The notes under the pieces are model-generated. The model was not told where the DNA came from, searched no databases, and saw only the letters and a list, made by a program, of their open reading frames with translations. A stretch of 13,178 bases of DNA from positions 1 through 13,178 of the forward strand of contig DAOVQI010000042.1 in the NCBI GenBank assembly GCA_030628785.1. Direction: 5' to 3'. Source of the stretch: Bacteroidota bacterium (GTDB lineage: Bacteria; Bacteroidota; Bacteroidia; Bacteroidales; VadinHA17). A program made the translations under genes and the position numbers. Of this stretch, positions 1 through 6,902 are shown piece by piece; position 1 is the first letter of the stretch; each line of letters starts with the position of its first letter.

Positions 1-981
1 ATTAAGAATATATTGTTGGATACCCGGGGATTTCTCGATAAAGGCCGGATTGAGATGATAAAGTACGAGGACTTTTTTGAAGAAGGTTATAAGCATAAAT
101 GGGATAAAGATGTCTATCATTTTTTGAATAAAGTGGCGTCGATGGATGTTGAGGGTCAGAAAAGAGGACTTTGCCACAGGGTTGTACGGGCTATAGTTGA
201 AATTTATAAGGTGAAAAGCGAGGAGGCACTCAGGGACAACATCTACGAAATCCTTTTCACGATAAATAAAAGTTACGAAGGAGAAAAGAATCCGCCGCAA
301 ATCCAAAAGTTAAAGGGGATGATCAGAGAATTTGAAGAAGAATTGGTATGGGCGCATTTTGGGGTTCAGGTCAGGAATATTTCCCATTTGCGTTTGGGTT
401 TTTATACAGGTGATATTTTCACCGAACAACCAACCCGCACCAGGGACGTTGAACCGGTCTTAAACCTTTTGCGGAAGGTGAATCCTACTATTCTCAGTTT
501 AGCCCTTGATCCGGAGGGTAGCGGTCCCGATACACATTATAAAGTTCTTCAGGCTACAGCAGAATCTGTAAGGGAATGGGGAAAGGAAAAAGATCTGAGT
601 GATTTCAGAATATGGGGATACCGGAATGTTTGGTATCGCTACCATGCTGCTGAAGCAAATATTATCGTTCCGGTTTCCCTGAATTCTTTAGCGGTTTTGA
701 ATGATTCTTTTAAGAATTGTTATGTCAGTCAGGTCGATGCATCCTTTCCAAGCTATGAGCATGATGGTCATTTCAGCACACTGGCACAGAAATTATGGGT
801 TGAGCAGCTTAAGGATATGCAATTATTGATGGGAAAAGAATTTTTTTATCAAAACACACATCCCCGTATCCGTGCAGCTCACGGTTTGATCTATTTCAGG
901 GAAATGACCGTTAAAGAATTTCTGGAACAGGCAAGAGAACTTGAAAAAAGCATGGAAGTAGGACATAGTTTCACAAATTGA
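1..981 (+). CDS. NagB-like/LmbE (PIG-L) two-domain protein, 3' part
   Basis: The frame is open from base 1, so the 5' end lies outside the window; about 326 residues are seen. The sequence matches my memory of the C-terminal half of the roughly 640-660-residue Bacteroidota proteins in which a glucosamine-6-phosphate deaminase domain is followed by an LmbE/PIG-L deacetylase-like domain. Visible support is the segment VNPTILSLALDPEGSGPDTH (His codon at 535-537), which fits the late metal-ligand His region of LmbE proteins, and the conserved-looking tail with FRIWGYRNVWYRYHAAEAN and EFFYQNTHPRIRAAHGL. The AHPDD metal motif and the NagB half would lie upstream and cannot be checked. The expected role is cytoplasmic hexosamine or N-acetylhexosamine phosphate metabolism, but catalysis by this two-domain form is not certain. 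A separate, complete NagB lies 2.8 kb downstream. The TTG at position 13 is an internal Leu codon, not a start. Confidence 0.82.
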   Translation: MKNILLDTRGFLDKGRIEMIKYEDFFEEGYKHKWDKDVYHFLNKVASMDVEGQKRGLCHRVVRAIVEIYKVKSEEALRDNIYEILFTINKSYEGEKNPPQIQKLKGMIREFEEELVWAHFGVQVRNISHLRLGFYTGDIFTEQPTRTRDVEPVLNLLRKVNPTILSLALDPEGSGPDTHYKVLQATAESVREWGKEKDLSDFRIWGYRNVWYRYHAAEANIIVPVSLNSLAVLNDSFKNCYVSQVDASFPSYEHDGHFSTLAQKLWVEQLKDMQLLMGKEFFYQNTHPRIRAAHGLIYFREMTVKEFLEQARELEKSMEVGHSFTN

Positions 982-1020
982 TTAAAAAAAAAACCTTAAT
1001 TTTCAGGTTTCATAAATAAT

Positions 1021-1086
1021 TTAGTTAATAGTCGGCCCGCCCGTACCGAACGGTACGTTCGGGCGGGCAGTCCACAGTCGGCAGTC
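1021..1086 (+). repeat. 66-bp dispersed repeat, copy A, with GC-rich hairpin
   Basis: This block is identical base for base to 4627-4692. It contains a strong hairpin at 1035-1068: GCCCGCCCG pairs with CGGGCGGGC, and inside it TACCG pairs with CGGTA, leaving CGTT as a bulge. A second fold pairs GAACG with CGTTC. The right end carries the words CAGTCCACAGTCGG and CAGTC, a short repeated motif. It starts 39 bp after the stop codon of the upstream gene, so the transcribed hairpin could also stop or stabilise that mRNA; this is inference. Confidence 0.95.
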
Positions 1087-1126
1087 GACAAAAAAGTAAA
1101 TAACAATCAAACAATTATATAACACA

Positions 1127-1198
1127 ATGGCAACTGGATTTAGAAACTTAACTGTATATAAAAAAGCATTTGCTCTTGCCTGTGAATATATACCTTAA
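1127..1198 (+). pseudogene. Truncated start of a four-helix-bundle (S23/IVP-type) protein gene
   Basis: The ATG at 1127 opens 23 codons encoding MATGFRNLTVYKKAFALACE followed by YIP and a TAA at 1196-1198. The pattern F-x-x-L-x-V-Y-x-K-A-F-x-L-A is the first helix of the four-helix-bundle family named after the protein encoded in 23S rRNA intervening sequences, normally about 115-130 residues. Only helix 1 remains. The break falls near the Glu at codon 20, and the downstream sequence is the 51-bp repeat at 1194-1244, not the rest of the gene. The fragment is flanked by repeat pieces that also occur together, without it, at 4627-4756. The family assignment rests on recall of this motif. The peptide is probably not functional. 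Confidence 0.6.
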
Positions 1199-1244
1199 AA
1201 ATGCAAAGTATAATGAAATCAGCCATTATCAAGCCATAAACATT
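1194..1244 (+). repeat. 51-bp dispersed repeat, copy A
   Basis: This matches 4706-4756 at 48 of 51 positions; the three differences cluster in the middle (AATCAG against ATTTTG). The block contains TATAAT at 1209-1214, but no well-placed partner box is seen. In both copies the block follows the 66-bp repeat in the same orientation: 107 bp apart here, 13 bp apart in copy B. The two blocks therefore behave as ends or modules of one element. Confidence 0.9.
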
Positions 1245-1251
1245 GAACTTT

Positions 1252-1271
1252 GCCCCGATGGCTATCGGGGC
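1252..1271. repeat. Perfect 8-bp stem hairpin
   Basis: GCCCCGAT (1252-1259) pairs perfectly with ATCGGGGC (1264-1271) around a GGCT loop. No T-run follows, so it is not a classical intrinsic terminator. It lies in the 113-bp stretch present in copy A of the dispersed element and absent from copy B. Confidence 0.85.
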
Positions 1272-1282
1272 GATTTCATGAT

Positions 1283-1350
1283 CCGCCAACTGGCCCTATG
1301 AAATAAAGGCAAAGCCTTTACTGCGAAGCAGTATTTCACAGGGCTGGCGG
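1283..1350. repeat. REP/MITE-like branched palindrome
   Basis: The outer arms CCGCCA (1283-1288) and TGGCGG (1345-1350) pair. Next GCCCT (1293-1297) pairs with AGGGC (1340-1344), then TGAAATA (1299-1305) with TATTTCA (1332-1338). The apex carries two small hairpins, AAGGC-AAA-GCCTT (1306-1318) and ACTGC-GAA-GCAGT (1320-1332, sharing its last base with the stem). The result is a three-way junction. The left arm has an extra ACTG (1289-1292) that the right arm lacks, so it looks like an ageing palindromic repeat. There is no coding capacity. The shape resembles REP-type or IS200/IS605-type end structures, but no transposase gene is in the window. Confidence 0.8.
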
Positions 1351-1393
1351 AGAGTAAATTCCGATACATATTAATTAAGTAAAAGAAAAAATT

Positions 1394-1636
1394 ATGGACA
1401 AAAAAGAAGTACAAAAAAGAGTTAAAAACGTTGTTGCAAAAGTATTGAAAATAAACGAGGCAGAAATTTCTGATGATGCTAATTTTATTTTTGATTTGGG
1501 CGCTGGCTCACTACAAAGTGTCCAACTTATAGCTGCTTTTGAAGAAGAATTTGATATTGAAATGGATGAAGATAAAGCTTTGGAAGTTCAGACCATTTCA
1601 GATTCTGTTGATTTTATAGCATCTTATTTTGAATAA
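1394..1636 (+). CDS. Acyl carrier protein (variant GSL motif)
   Basis: This 80-residue acidic protein has the length and pattern of an acyl carrier protein: helix I (VQKRVKNVVAKVLKI), the loop DLGAGSLQSVQL, then EEEFDIEMDEDKA and a final helix. Ser39 is the expected phosphopantetheine attachment site. The usual Asp before it (DSL) is Gly here (GSL), so this may be a specialised second ACP rather than the main fatty-acid ACP. No fab gene is nearby. Instead an acyl-CoA synthetase of the ADP-forming type begins 25 bp downstream, which suggests that the two work together or at least are co-transcribed. The start is the ATG after an A-rich leader with no clear Shine-Dalgarno site. Confidence 0.9.
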   Translation: MDKKEVQKRVKNVVAKVLKINEAEISDDANFIFDLGAGSLQSVQLIAAFEEEFDIEMDEDKALEVQTISDSVDFIASYFE

Positions 1637-1661
1637 ATATTAAAAGTTAAAAGGAATAATT

Positions 1662-3797
1662 ATGACTACCAGATTTAAAATACATAAAAAAAATCTAAAG
1701 AAATTTATTTATCCGGAGTCAGTTGCCATAATAGGTGCAAACAATGTTAAGGGTACTGTCCCGCATGATATTCTTTTGAATATTTTAAATACTGGTTTTA
1801 ACGGTAAAATTTTTCCTGTCAGCCCCGGGGAAAAGTTTATTGCTGAAGTCAAGGCTTACAAATATGTAGTTGATATAGCAGATCCAATCGACCTGGCAAT
1901 TATAGTTTTTCCCAGTTCAGTTTGCCATTTGGCTTTGGAGCAGTGCGGGCAAAAAGGAATTAAAGCTGTAATAATAATTTCTGCAGGGTTTAAGGAAGTT
2001 GGGGAAGCTGGCCTTGAACGTGAAAAAAAACTAAAAGAGATTGCCGAAAAATATGACATGTCTGTTATAGGACCGAATTGTCTGGGCATAATCAACACTG
2101 ATCCAGGGTTAAATCTCAATGCCTCCTTTGCCCGTAAAATGCCGGAAGAAGGTAATATAGGATTTCTTTCCCAAAGCGGAGCTCTTTGCACTGCGGTTTT
2201 AGATTATGCAAGAGCCAAACATATAGGATTTTCAAAATTTATTAGTTTCGGGAATAAGGTTGATATTAACGAAATTGATCTTTTGTGTTACCTCGGGGAT
2301 GATGAAAAAACTAAGATTATTCTGATATACCTGGAAGAAATCAGGGATGGCAGGGCACTCATGAAAACGGCAAGTGATATAATATCAAAAAGAGGGAAAC
2401 CCATTCTTATATTAAAAGCAGGTAGAACTAAAGCAGGCGCTTCTGCTGCTGCATCTCATACCGGGTCACTTGCCGGGAGTGATGAAATATGTGATGCTGC
2501 TTTTGAACAGGCAGGAATTATACGTTGTGATAATATCGAAGAAATGTTTAACAACGCAATTGCCTTTGCCTATCAGCCTTTACCTGAAAATAATAGGATT
2601 GCAATTATTACTAATGCTGGTGGCCCCGGGGTTCTTACTACAGATGCTGCTATTGATGAAGGTTTGGAATTAGCCGGATTTTCCGAAGAGACAATAAAAA
2701 TTCTCAAAAAAAACCTGCCGACTACTGCTAATATTAGAAATCCTATCGATGTTGTTGGGGATGCCCGGGACGACAGGTATAACATAGCCATGTCAAATGC
2801 CTTTAAGGATGACAACGTTGATGGTGTCTTTGTGATTCTTACTCCCCAGTCTATGACTGATATTGATCTGATTGCCCATGAAGTGGTAAAAGTGTCAGGC
2901 CAATACAACAACAAACCTGTCTATACTTCCTTTATGGGAGAAGCTGATGTCTCTGTTGGTATTGATATATTACAACGAAACAAAATACCTCATTATTCCC
3001 TGCCTGAAAATATGTGCAAGTCATTCGCCTGTGTTTATAATTTCAAAAAAAGATCCAACCATAAAGCTGTGGAACCTAAAGTATTTGCTGAAATTGATAA
3101 AATTATGGCCCATACAGTTCTGGATGAAGCAATAAAAACAGGAAGAAGTTATCTTCCTGAAGAAGAATCAGTCAGAATAATAGAATCATATGGACTTCCG
3201 GTACTTGAGAACGGTGTTGCAAACTCAAAGGAACAAGCTGTTCATATTGCTGATAAAATAGGTTATCCCGTTGTCATGAAGGTTATTTCGGATGATATAG
3301 TTCACAAGTTTGATGTTAAAGGTGTGGTCCTTAATATCAAATCAGCTAAAGAGGTACAGGAAGCTTATACTTCTATCAGGGAAAATGTAGAGCACTTACG
3401 ACACGATGCCAGGATCAAAGGCATTTTTATAACTAAAATGATCCCTGCCGGCGAGGAGGTTATCCTTGGTATTAAAAGAGATCCCTCTTTTGGCCCGGTA
3501 ATCATGTTTGGCCTTGGAGGAATCTTTGTTGAAATCTTTAAAGATGTTTGTTTTCGTGTTGCACCTGTTAGTAAACAAGTTGCAAGTTCGATGATACAAC
3601 AGTTAAAGACATATCAAATCCTGTCAGGCAAACGTGGTAATCCTCCCCGGGATATTGAAGCTATCCTGGATTGTATAATGCGTTTGAGCCAGATGGCTGT
3701 TGAATGCCCTCAAATTCAGGAACTTGATATTAACCCCTTAATTGTTCTTGATGAGAATAAAGGGTGTTTTGTGGCTGATGCTAAAATAATGCTTTAA
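1662..3797 (+). CDS. ADP-forming acyl/acetyl-CoA synthetase (fused alpha-beta)
   Basis: The 711-residue protein has the domain order of fused NDP-forming acyl-CoA synthetases: an N-terminal CoA-binding Rossmann domain (VAIIGA at residues 21-26, IGPNCLG near 135), succinyl-CoA-ligase-like domains (GFLSQSGALC near 166; SHTGSLAGS with the phospho-acceptor His266), and a C-terminal ATP-grasp domain from about residue 485 (DDIVHKFDVKGVV with His548, which fits the second His of the family; GLGGIFVE; QELDINPL). The expected reaction is acyl-CoA + ADP + Pi to acid + CoA + ATP, reversible, in the cytoplasm; the acyl specificity cannot be read from the sequence. AAGGA at 1651-1655 lies 6 bp before the ATG. 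The gene sits 25 bp after the ACP gene and 19 bp before nagB, so an operon is likely. Both catalytic His residues are present and no frameshift is seen. Confidence 0.9.
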   Translation: MTTRFKIHKKNLKKFIYPESVAIIGANNVKGTVPHDILLNILNTGFNGKIFPVSPGEKFIAEVKAYKYVVDIADPIDLAIIVFPSSVCHLALEQCGQKGIKAVIIISAGFKEVGEAGLEREKKLKEIAEKYDMSVIGPNCLGIINTDPGLNLNASFARKMPEEGNIGFLSQSGALCTAVLDYARAKHIGFSKFISFGNKVDINEIDLLCYLGDDEKTKIILIYLEEIRDGRALMKTASDIISKRGKPILILKAGRTKAGASAAASHTGSLAGSDEICDAAFEQAGIIRCDNIEEMFNNAIAFAYQPLPENNRIAIITNAGGPGVLTTDAAIDEGLELAGFSEETIKILKKNLPTTANIRNPIDVVGDARDDRYNIAMSNAFKDDNVDGVFVILTPQSMTDIDLIAHEVVKVSGQYNNKPVYTSFMGEADVSVGIDILQRNKIPHYSLPENMCKSFACVYNFKKRSNHKAVEPKVFAEIDKIMAHTVLDEAIKTGRSYLPEEESVRIIESYGLPVLENGVANSKEQAVHIADKIGYPVVMKVISDDIVHKFDVKGVVLNIKSAKEVQEAYTSIRENVEHLRHDARIKGIFITKMIPAGEEVILGIKRDPSFGPVIMFGLGGIFVEIFKDVCFRVAPVSKQVASSMIQQLKTYQILSGKRGNPPRDIEAILDCIMRLSQMAVECPQIQELDINPLIVLDENKGCFVADAKIML

Positions 3798-3816
3798 TAA
3801 TATTTAAAAAAATACT

Positions 3817-4626
3817 ATGAGAATTGTTATTAAAAATGATTCTGAAGAAGTAGGTAAATGGGTTGCCGCTTACATTGTCGACAAGATTAAGAAAGCCAAT
3901 CCAACACCGGAAAACCCTTTTGTGCTGGGACTACCAACGGGTTCATCCCCAATTCCAACGTATAAAGAAATCATAAGGTTACATAAAGCTGGTGAAATTT
4001 CATTTAAGAGTGTCGTAACATTTAACATGGATGAATATGTGGAATTACCGGAAGACCATCCTGAGAGTTACCATTTTTTCATGTATGACAATCTGTTTAA
4101 TGATATCGATATACAACGTGAGAATATTAATATCCTTAATGGTAATGCTCCTGATCTTGAAAAGGAATGTAAAGAATATGAGGAAAGAATTGAAAAATAT
4201 GGTGGTATTGATCTTTTCCTTGGGGGGATTGGTCCTGACGGGCATATAGCATTTAATGAGCCGGGTTCTTCGCTTACTTCACGAACACGACTTAAAACCT
4301 TAAGTTACGATACCATATTGACTAATTCAAGATTTTTTGACAACGATCTCTCTAAAGTTCCCACTACTGCTCTTACTGTTGGCGTAGGAACGGTTATGGA
4401 TGCCCGTGAAGTTCTTATTATCATTACCGGCTTTGGGAAATCACGTGCACTTCGCCAGGTTGTTGAAGGAGCAATCAGCCATATGTGGACCGTTTCAATG
4501 CTGCAGTTGCACAAGAAGGGAATCATCGTTTGCGACGATCCGGCTACCATGGAATTACAGGTTGAAACTGTAAATTACTTTAAAGATATCGAAGAAATAG
4601 CCCGTAACAAGTTGCCAACCAGATAA
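3817..4626 (+). CDS. nagB: Glucosamine-6-phosphate deaminase
   Basis: The 269-residue length fits stand-alone NagB (266 in E. coli). The enzyme converts glucosamine 6-phosphate to fructose 6-phosphate and ammonia in the cytoplasm. Motifs run in order: LGLPTGSSPIPTY for phosphate binding; TFNMDEYVELP with catalytic Asp72; FLGGIGPDGHIAFNEPGSS with Asp141, His143 and Glu148. These positions equal the E. coli numbering, so the active site appears intact. The C-terminal VPTTALTVGVGTVMDAREV and SMLQLHKKGIIVCDDPAT are also typical. It lies 19 bp after the acyl-CoA synthetase gene and probably shares its transcript. It differs from the larger NagB/LmbE-type gene at the window start, so the locus has two proteins of this superfamily. 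The 66-bp repeat begins at the base directly after the stop codon. Confidence 0.96.
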   Translation: MRIVIKNDSEEVGKWVAAYIVDKIKKANPTPENPFVLGLPTGSSPIPTYKEIIRLHKAGEISFKSVVTFNMDEYVELPEDHPESYHFFMYDNLFNDIDIQRENINILNGNAPDLEKECKEYEERIEKYGGIDLFLGGIGPDGHIAFNEPGSSLTSRTRLKTLSYDTILTNSRFFDNDLSKVPTTALTVGVGTVMDAREVLIIITGFGKSRALRQVVEGAISHMWTVSMLQLHKKGIIVCDDPATMELQVETVNYFKDIEEIARNKLPTR

Positions 4627-4692
4627 TTAGTTAATAGTCGGCCCGCCCGTACCGAACGGTACGTTCGGGCGGGCAGTCCACAGTCGGCAGTC
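4627..4692 (+). repeat. 66-bp dispersed repeat, copy B, with GC-rich hairpin
   Basis: This is identical to 1021-1086. The strong hairpin lies at 4641-4674 (GCCCGCCCG with CGGGCGGGC, inner TACCG with CGGTA). The repeat abuts the nagB stop codon, so it forms the 3' end of that transcript and could act as an mRNA end or stability element. Past the block, AGTCGGCA (4682-4689) pairs with TGCCGACT (4700-4707), a hairpin that exists only in this copy. Confidence 0.95.
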
Positions 4693-4705
4693 TTCAGATT
4701 GCCGA

Positions 4706-4756
4706 CTTAAAAATGCAAAGTATAATGAATTTTGCCATTATCAAGCCATAAACATT
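4706..4756 (+). repeat. 51-bp dispersed repeat, copy B
   Basis: It matches 1194-1244 at 48 of 51 positions. It ends 14 bp before the ATG of the DUF4954-type gene, so the element supplies nearly the whole leader of that gene. It contains TATAAT (4721-4726), with TTGCCG 16 nt upstream (4699-4704). This resembles a sigma70 promoter of other phyla but does not match the Bacteroidota TAnnTTTG form, so I do not call a promoter. Confidence 0.9.
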
Positions 4757-4770
4757 AACATTCCGATACA

Positions 4771-6759
4771 ATGAATTACAGAGATCTACAAAAAGATGAA
4801 ATTGCAACTCTTGAGGAACAAGGTTGTACGGCTCCAGATTGGTTTTCAGTTCAGGTAAAGGATGGATTTTCCACTCCCGGAATTAAAAATGTACAATTTA
4901 ACGGACAGGTTAAACTGGGCGTTTTTAAGGAAATGCTTGAAGTAAGTGAAGGAATTGTAAAGCCCAGTGGTTTGTACAACAGTTATATACAGGACTGTAC
5001 CATCGATGACAATGTATATATTTCTTGTGTAGATAACCTTGTAGGCTATGATATTGAAAGTAATGTTGTTATAGAAAACCTTAATACCTTAGCGGTAAGT
5101 AAGAAAAACACTTTCGGTAATGGCGCCGAAATTAAAATCCTTAATGAAGGTGGCAACAGAGAACTTCCCATATTTGACAAGCTCACTTCCCAAATTGGAT
5201 ATCTTATAGTTAATTACCGGCATGACAAACTATTGATAGAAAAATTAAAGAAGATGATAGAACATTATGTTGGAACCAGGAAGTCAGAAAGGGGATATAT
5301 AAAAAAGAAGGTCAGGATTATCAATAGTTCTGTAATTCGTAATGTTAATATAGGAGAGTGCGCACAGATTTCAGGAGCTCTACTGCTGGAAGATGGCACA
5401 ATAGGAAGCTGTAAGGAAGACCCTGCTACTATTGGCGAAGGTGTTACTGCCAGGAAATTTATTATTCTCTCGGGATCAAAAATTGATGGAAGTTCAATAT
5501 TAAATAATTGTTTTATAGGGCAGGGAGTACAGATCGGTAAACAATATTCGGCAGAAAATTCAGGTTTTTTTGCTAATTCTGAAGCTTTTCATGGTGAAGC
5601 ATGCAGTATTTTTGCCGGCCCTTATACAGTAACACACCATAAGTCAACACTCCTTATAGCCGGGCTTTTCTCCTTTTACAATGCCGGAAGTGGTACTAAC
5701 CAGAGCAACCATATGTATAAGCTAGGTCCGGTGCATCAGGGAATCCTGGAGCGTGGCTCAAAAACAGGATCAAATTCTTACCTTATGTGGCCATGCAAGA
5801 TCGGTCCTTTTACAGTAGTAATTGGAAAACATAATTCCAACTTCAATACTGAAGATTTCCCTTTTTCATATATAAGTGAAAAAAATGGCAGGAGTTTATT
5901 AATTCCGGCATTGAATCTTTTTACCGTAGGAACACGCAGGGACAGAACCAAGTGGCCTGCCCGGGACCGGCGTAAGGATTCTTCCAAACTTGACCTGATT
6001 AATTTTGAATTTTTTAATCCCTACATAACTGGAAAAATAATACGCGCTGGTAAAATTCTGAGAAATTTATATGAAAAGACTTCAAAAAATCAGGAATACG
6101 TTAGCTGTAATGGTATTCATATTTCGCGACTTATGCTCAAAACAAGCAGCAAGTACTATAACCTGGCTAAGAAAGTTTATATTGGAAACGAAATTACAAA
6201 ACGTCTGGAAGGAATCTCTGATACAACCTCATTTGTGACTGTCAAAGAAAGATTGAGACCAGTAAGTGTAGATGGTTGCGGCGAGTGGATTGATCTATCC
6301 GGCATGTTAGCCCCTAAAAGTACAATTGAGGATCTTTTGAATTCAATAAGGTTGGGCAAAATTGAAACAATTAATGATTTGTCGGATAATCTGAAAAAAA
6401 TTCATGATAATTACATTGAATTTGCCTGGGCCTGGTGTGCTGATTTAATTAACAAGGAAATTGGTGTTGATTTCAAGGACATTGAACCACAGCATCTCAT
6501 TAAAATTCTCAATGAATGGCAAGTAAGCGCAGTAAAACTCAACAATATGATCCTTAAAGACGTTGAAAAAGAATTTGATCCGAACAGCAGAATTGGTTTT
6601 GGTATTGATGGAGATGAAAATGTAAAAATTAAAGATTTTGAAGCTGTATTGGGAAAATTCGAGGAAAATAAATTTGTTAACGAACTCAAAAAGGAATCGG
6701 AAACCATTACTGAAAAAGCAAATAAAATCATATCTGAAATTGAAGATTTACCAGCCTGA
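4771..6759 (+). CDS. DUF4954-type protein with left-handed beta-helix-like core
   Basis: I recognise this 662-residue protein as the DUF4954 type, a Bacteroidota family of about this length with no assigned reaction. Residues from roughly 65 to 340 show short hexapeptide-like turns (VIRNVNIGECAQISGALLLE, SKIDGSSILNNCFIGQGVQIG), as in GlmU C-domains, LpxA/LpxD and other beta-helix sugar nucleotidyl- or acyltransferases. Two strongly patterned segments follow: SNHMYKLGPVHQG with MWPCKIGPFTVVIGKH (about 311-355), and GTRRDRTKWPARDRRK (about 388-403). His and Arg residues there could be catalytic. The last 220 residues look helical. No signal peptide is seen, so it is probably cytoplasmic. It lies downstream of nagB but is separated from it by the repeat. 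A role in sugar-nucleotide or amino-sugar metabolism is inference from fold and neighbours. Confidence 0.8.
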   Translation: MNYRDLQKDEIATLEEQGCTAPDWFSVQVKDGFSTPGIKNVQFNGQVKLGVFKEMLEVSEGIVKPSGLYNSYIQDCTIDDNVYISCVDNLVGYDIESNVVIENLNTLAVSKKNTFGNGAEIKILNEGGNRELPIFDKLTSQIGYLIVNYRHDKLLIEKLKKMIEHYVGTRKSERGYIKKKVRIINSSVIRNVNIGECAQISGALLLEDGTIGSCKEDPATIGEGVTARKFIILSGSKIDGSSILNNCFIGQGVQIGKQYSAENSGFFANSEAFHGEACSIFAGPYTVTHHKSTLLIAGLFSFYNAGSGTNQSNHMYKLGPVHQGILERGSKTGSNSYLMWPCKIGPFTVVIGKHNSNFNTEDFPFSYISEKNGRSLLIPALNLFTVGTRRDRTKWPARDRRKDSSKLDLINFEFFNPYITGKIIRAGKILRNLYEKTSKNQEYVSCNGIHISRLMLKTSSKYYNLAKKVYIGNEITKRLEGISDTTSFVTVKERLRPVSVDGCGEWIDLSGMLAPKSTIEDLLNSIRLGKIETINDLSDNLKKIHDNYIEFAWAWCADLINKEIGVDFKDIEPQHLIKILNEWQVSAVKLNNMILKDVEKEFDPNSRIGFGIDGDENVKIKDFEAVLGKFEENKFVNELKKESETITEKANKIISEIEDLPA

Positions 6760-6902
6760 AAGATAAGGGGAGAGTAGACAACCCGTCCGCCCGCTTTCAG
6801 CGATCAGACGGATGAGGGCGAACCCCGTCCGATCCAACTGCGCAAGCTGGTCCGACACATGAGCGAAAGGTTTTTGTTGTTGCACTTATGGAGCTTTCTG
6901 CC
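6760..6902. other. GC-rich structured spacer with imperfect hairpin
   Basis: This spacer is GC-richer than its surroundings and has no credible ORF. At 6827-6856 an imperfect long hairpin can be drawn: GTC/GAC, GA/TC, CCA/TGG and CT/AG pair in turn, separated by single mismatches or bulges, around the loop GCGCA. Words such as CCGTCCG and GACGGA recur around it. It could be a decayed repeat; the origin is unknown. Confidence 0.5.

Larger units (their letters stand above)
982..1393. other. 412-bp gene-free mosaic of repeats and palindromes
   Basis: No intact gene is present. In order the stretch holds a weak AAACCT/AGGTTT hairpin (991-1010), a 66-bp repeat with a GC-rich hairpin (1021-1086), a truncated four-helix-bundle gene start (1127-1198), a 51-bp repeat (1194-1244), a short perfect hairpin (1252-1271), a branched palindrome (1283-1350), and the 11-bp word ATTCCGATACA (1358-1368), which is shared with the leader of the gene at 4771. 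The promoter of the acyl carrier protein cluster should lie in this stretch or upstream, but I see no convincing TTG/TAnnTTTG pair. Confidence 0.8.

Noticed and set aside
991..1010. Weak hairpin AAACCT/AGGTTT after the first gene
   Set aside because: Only six base pairs, AT-rich, and the long T-run would be on the - strand, where there is no gene to terminate.
4699..4726. Sigma70-like promoter (TTGCCG, 16 nt, TATAAT) inside repeat copy B
   Set aside because: The organism appears to use TTG/TAnnTTTG promoters; TATAAT in AT-rich DNA is common, and copy A lacks the matching upstream box.
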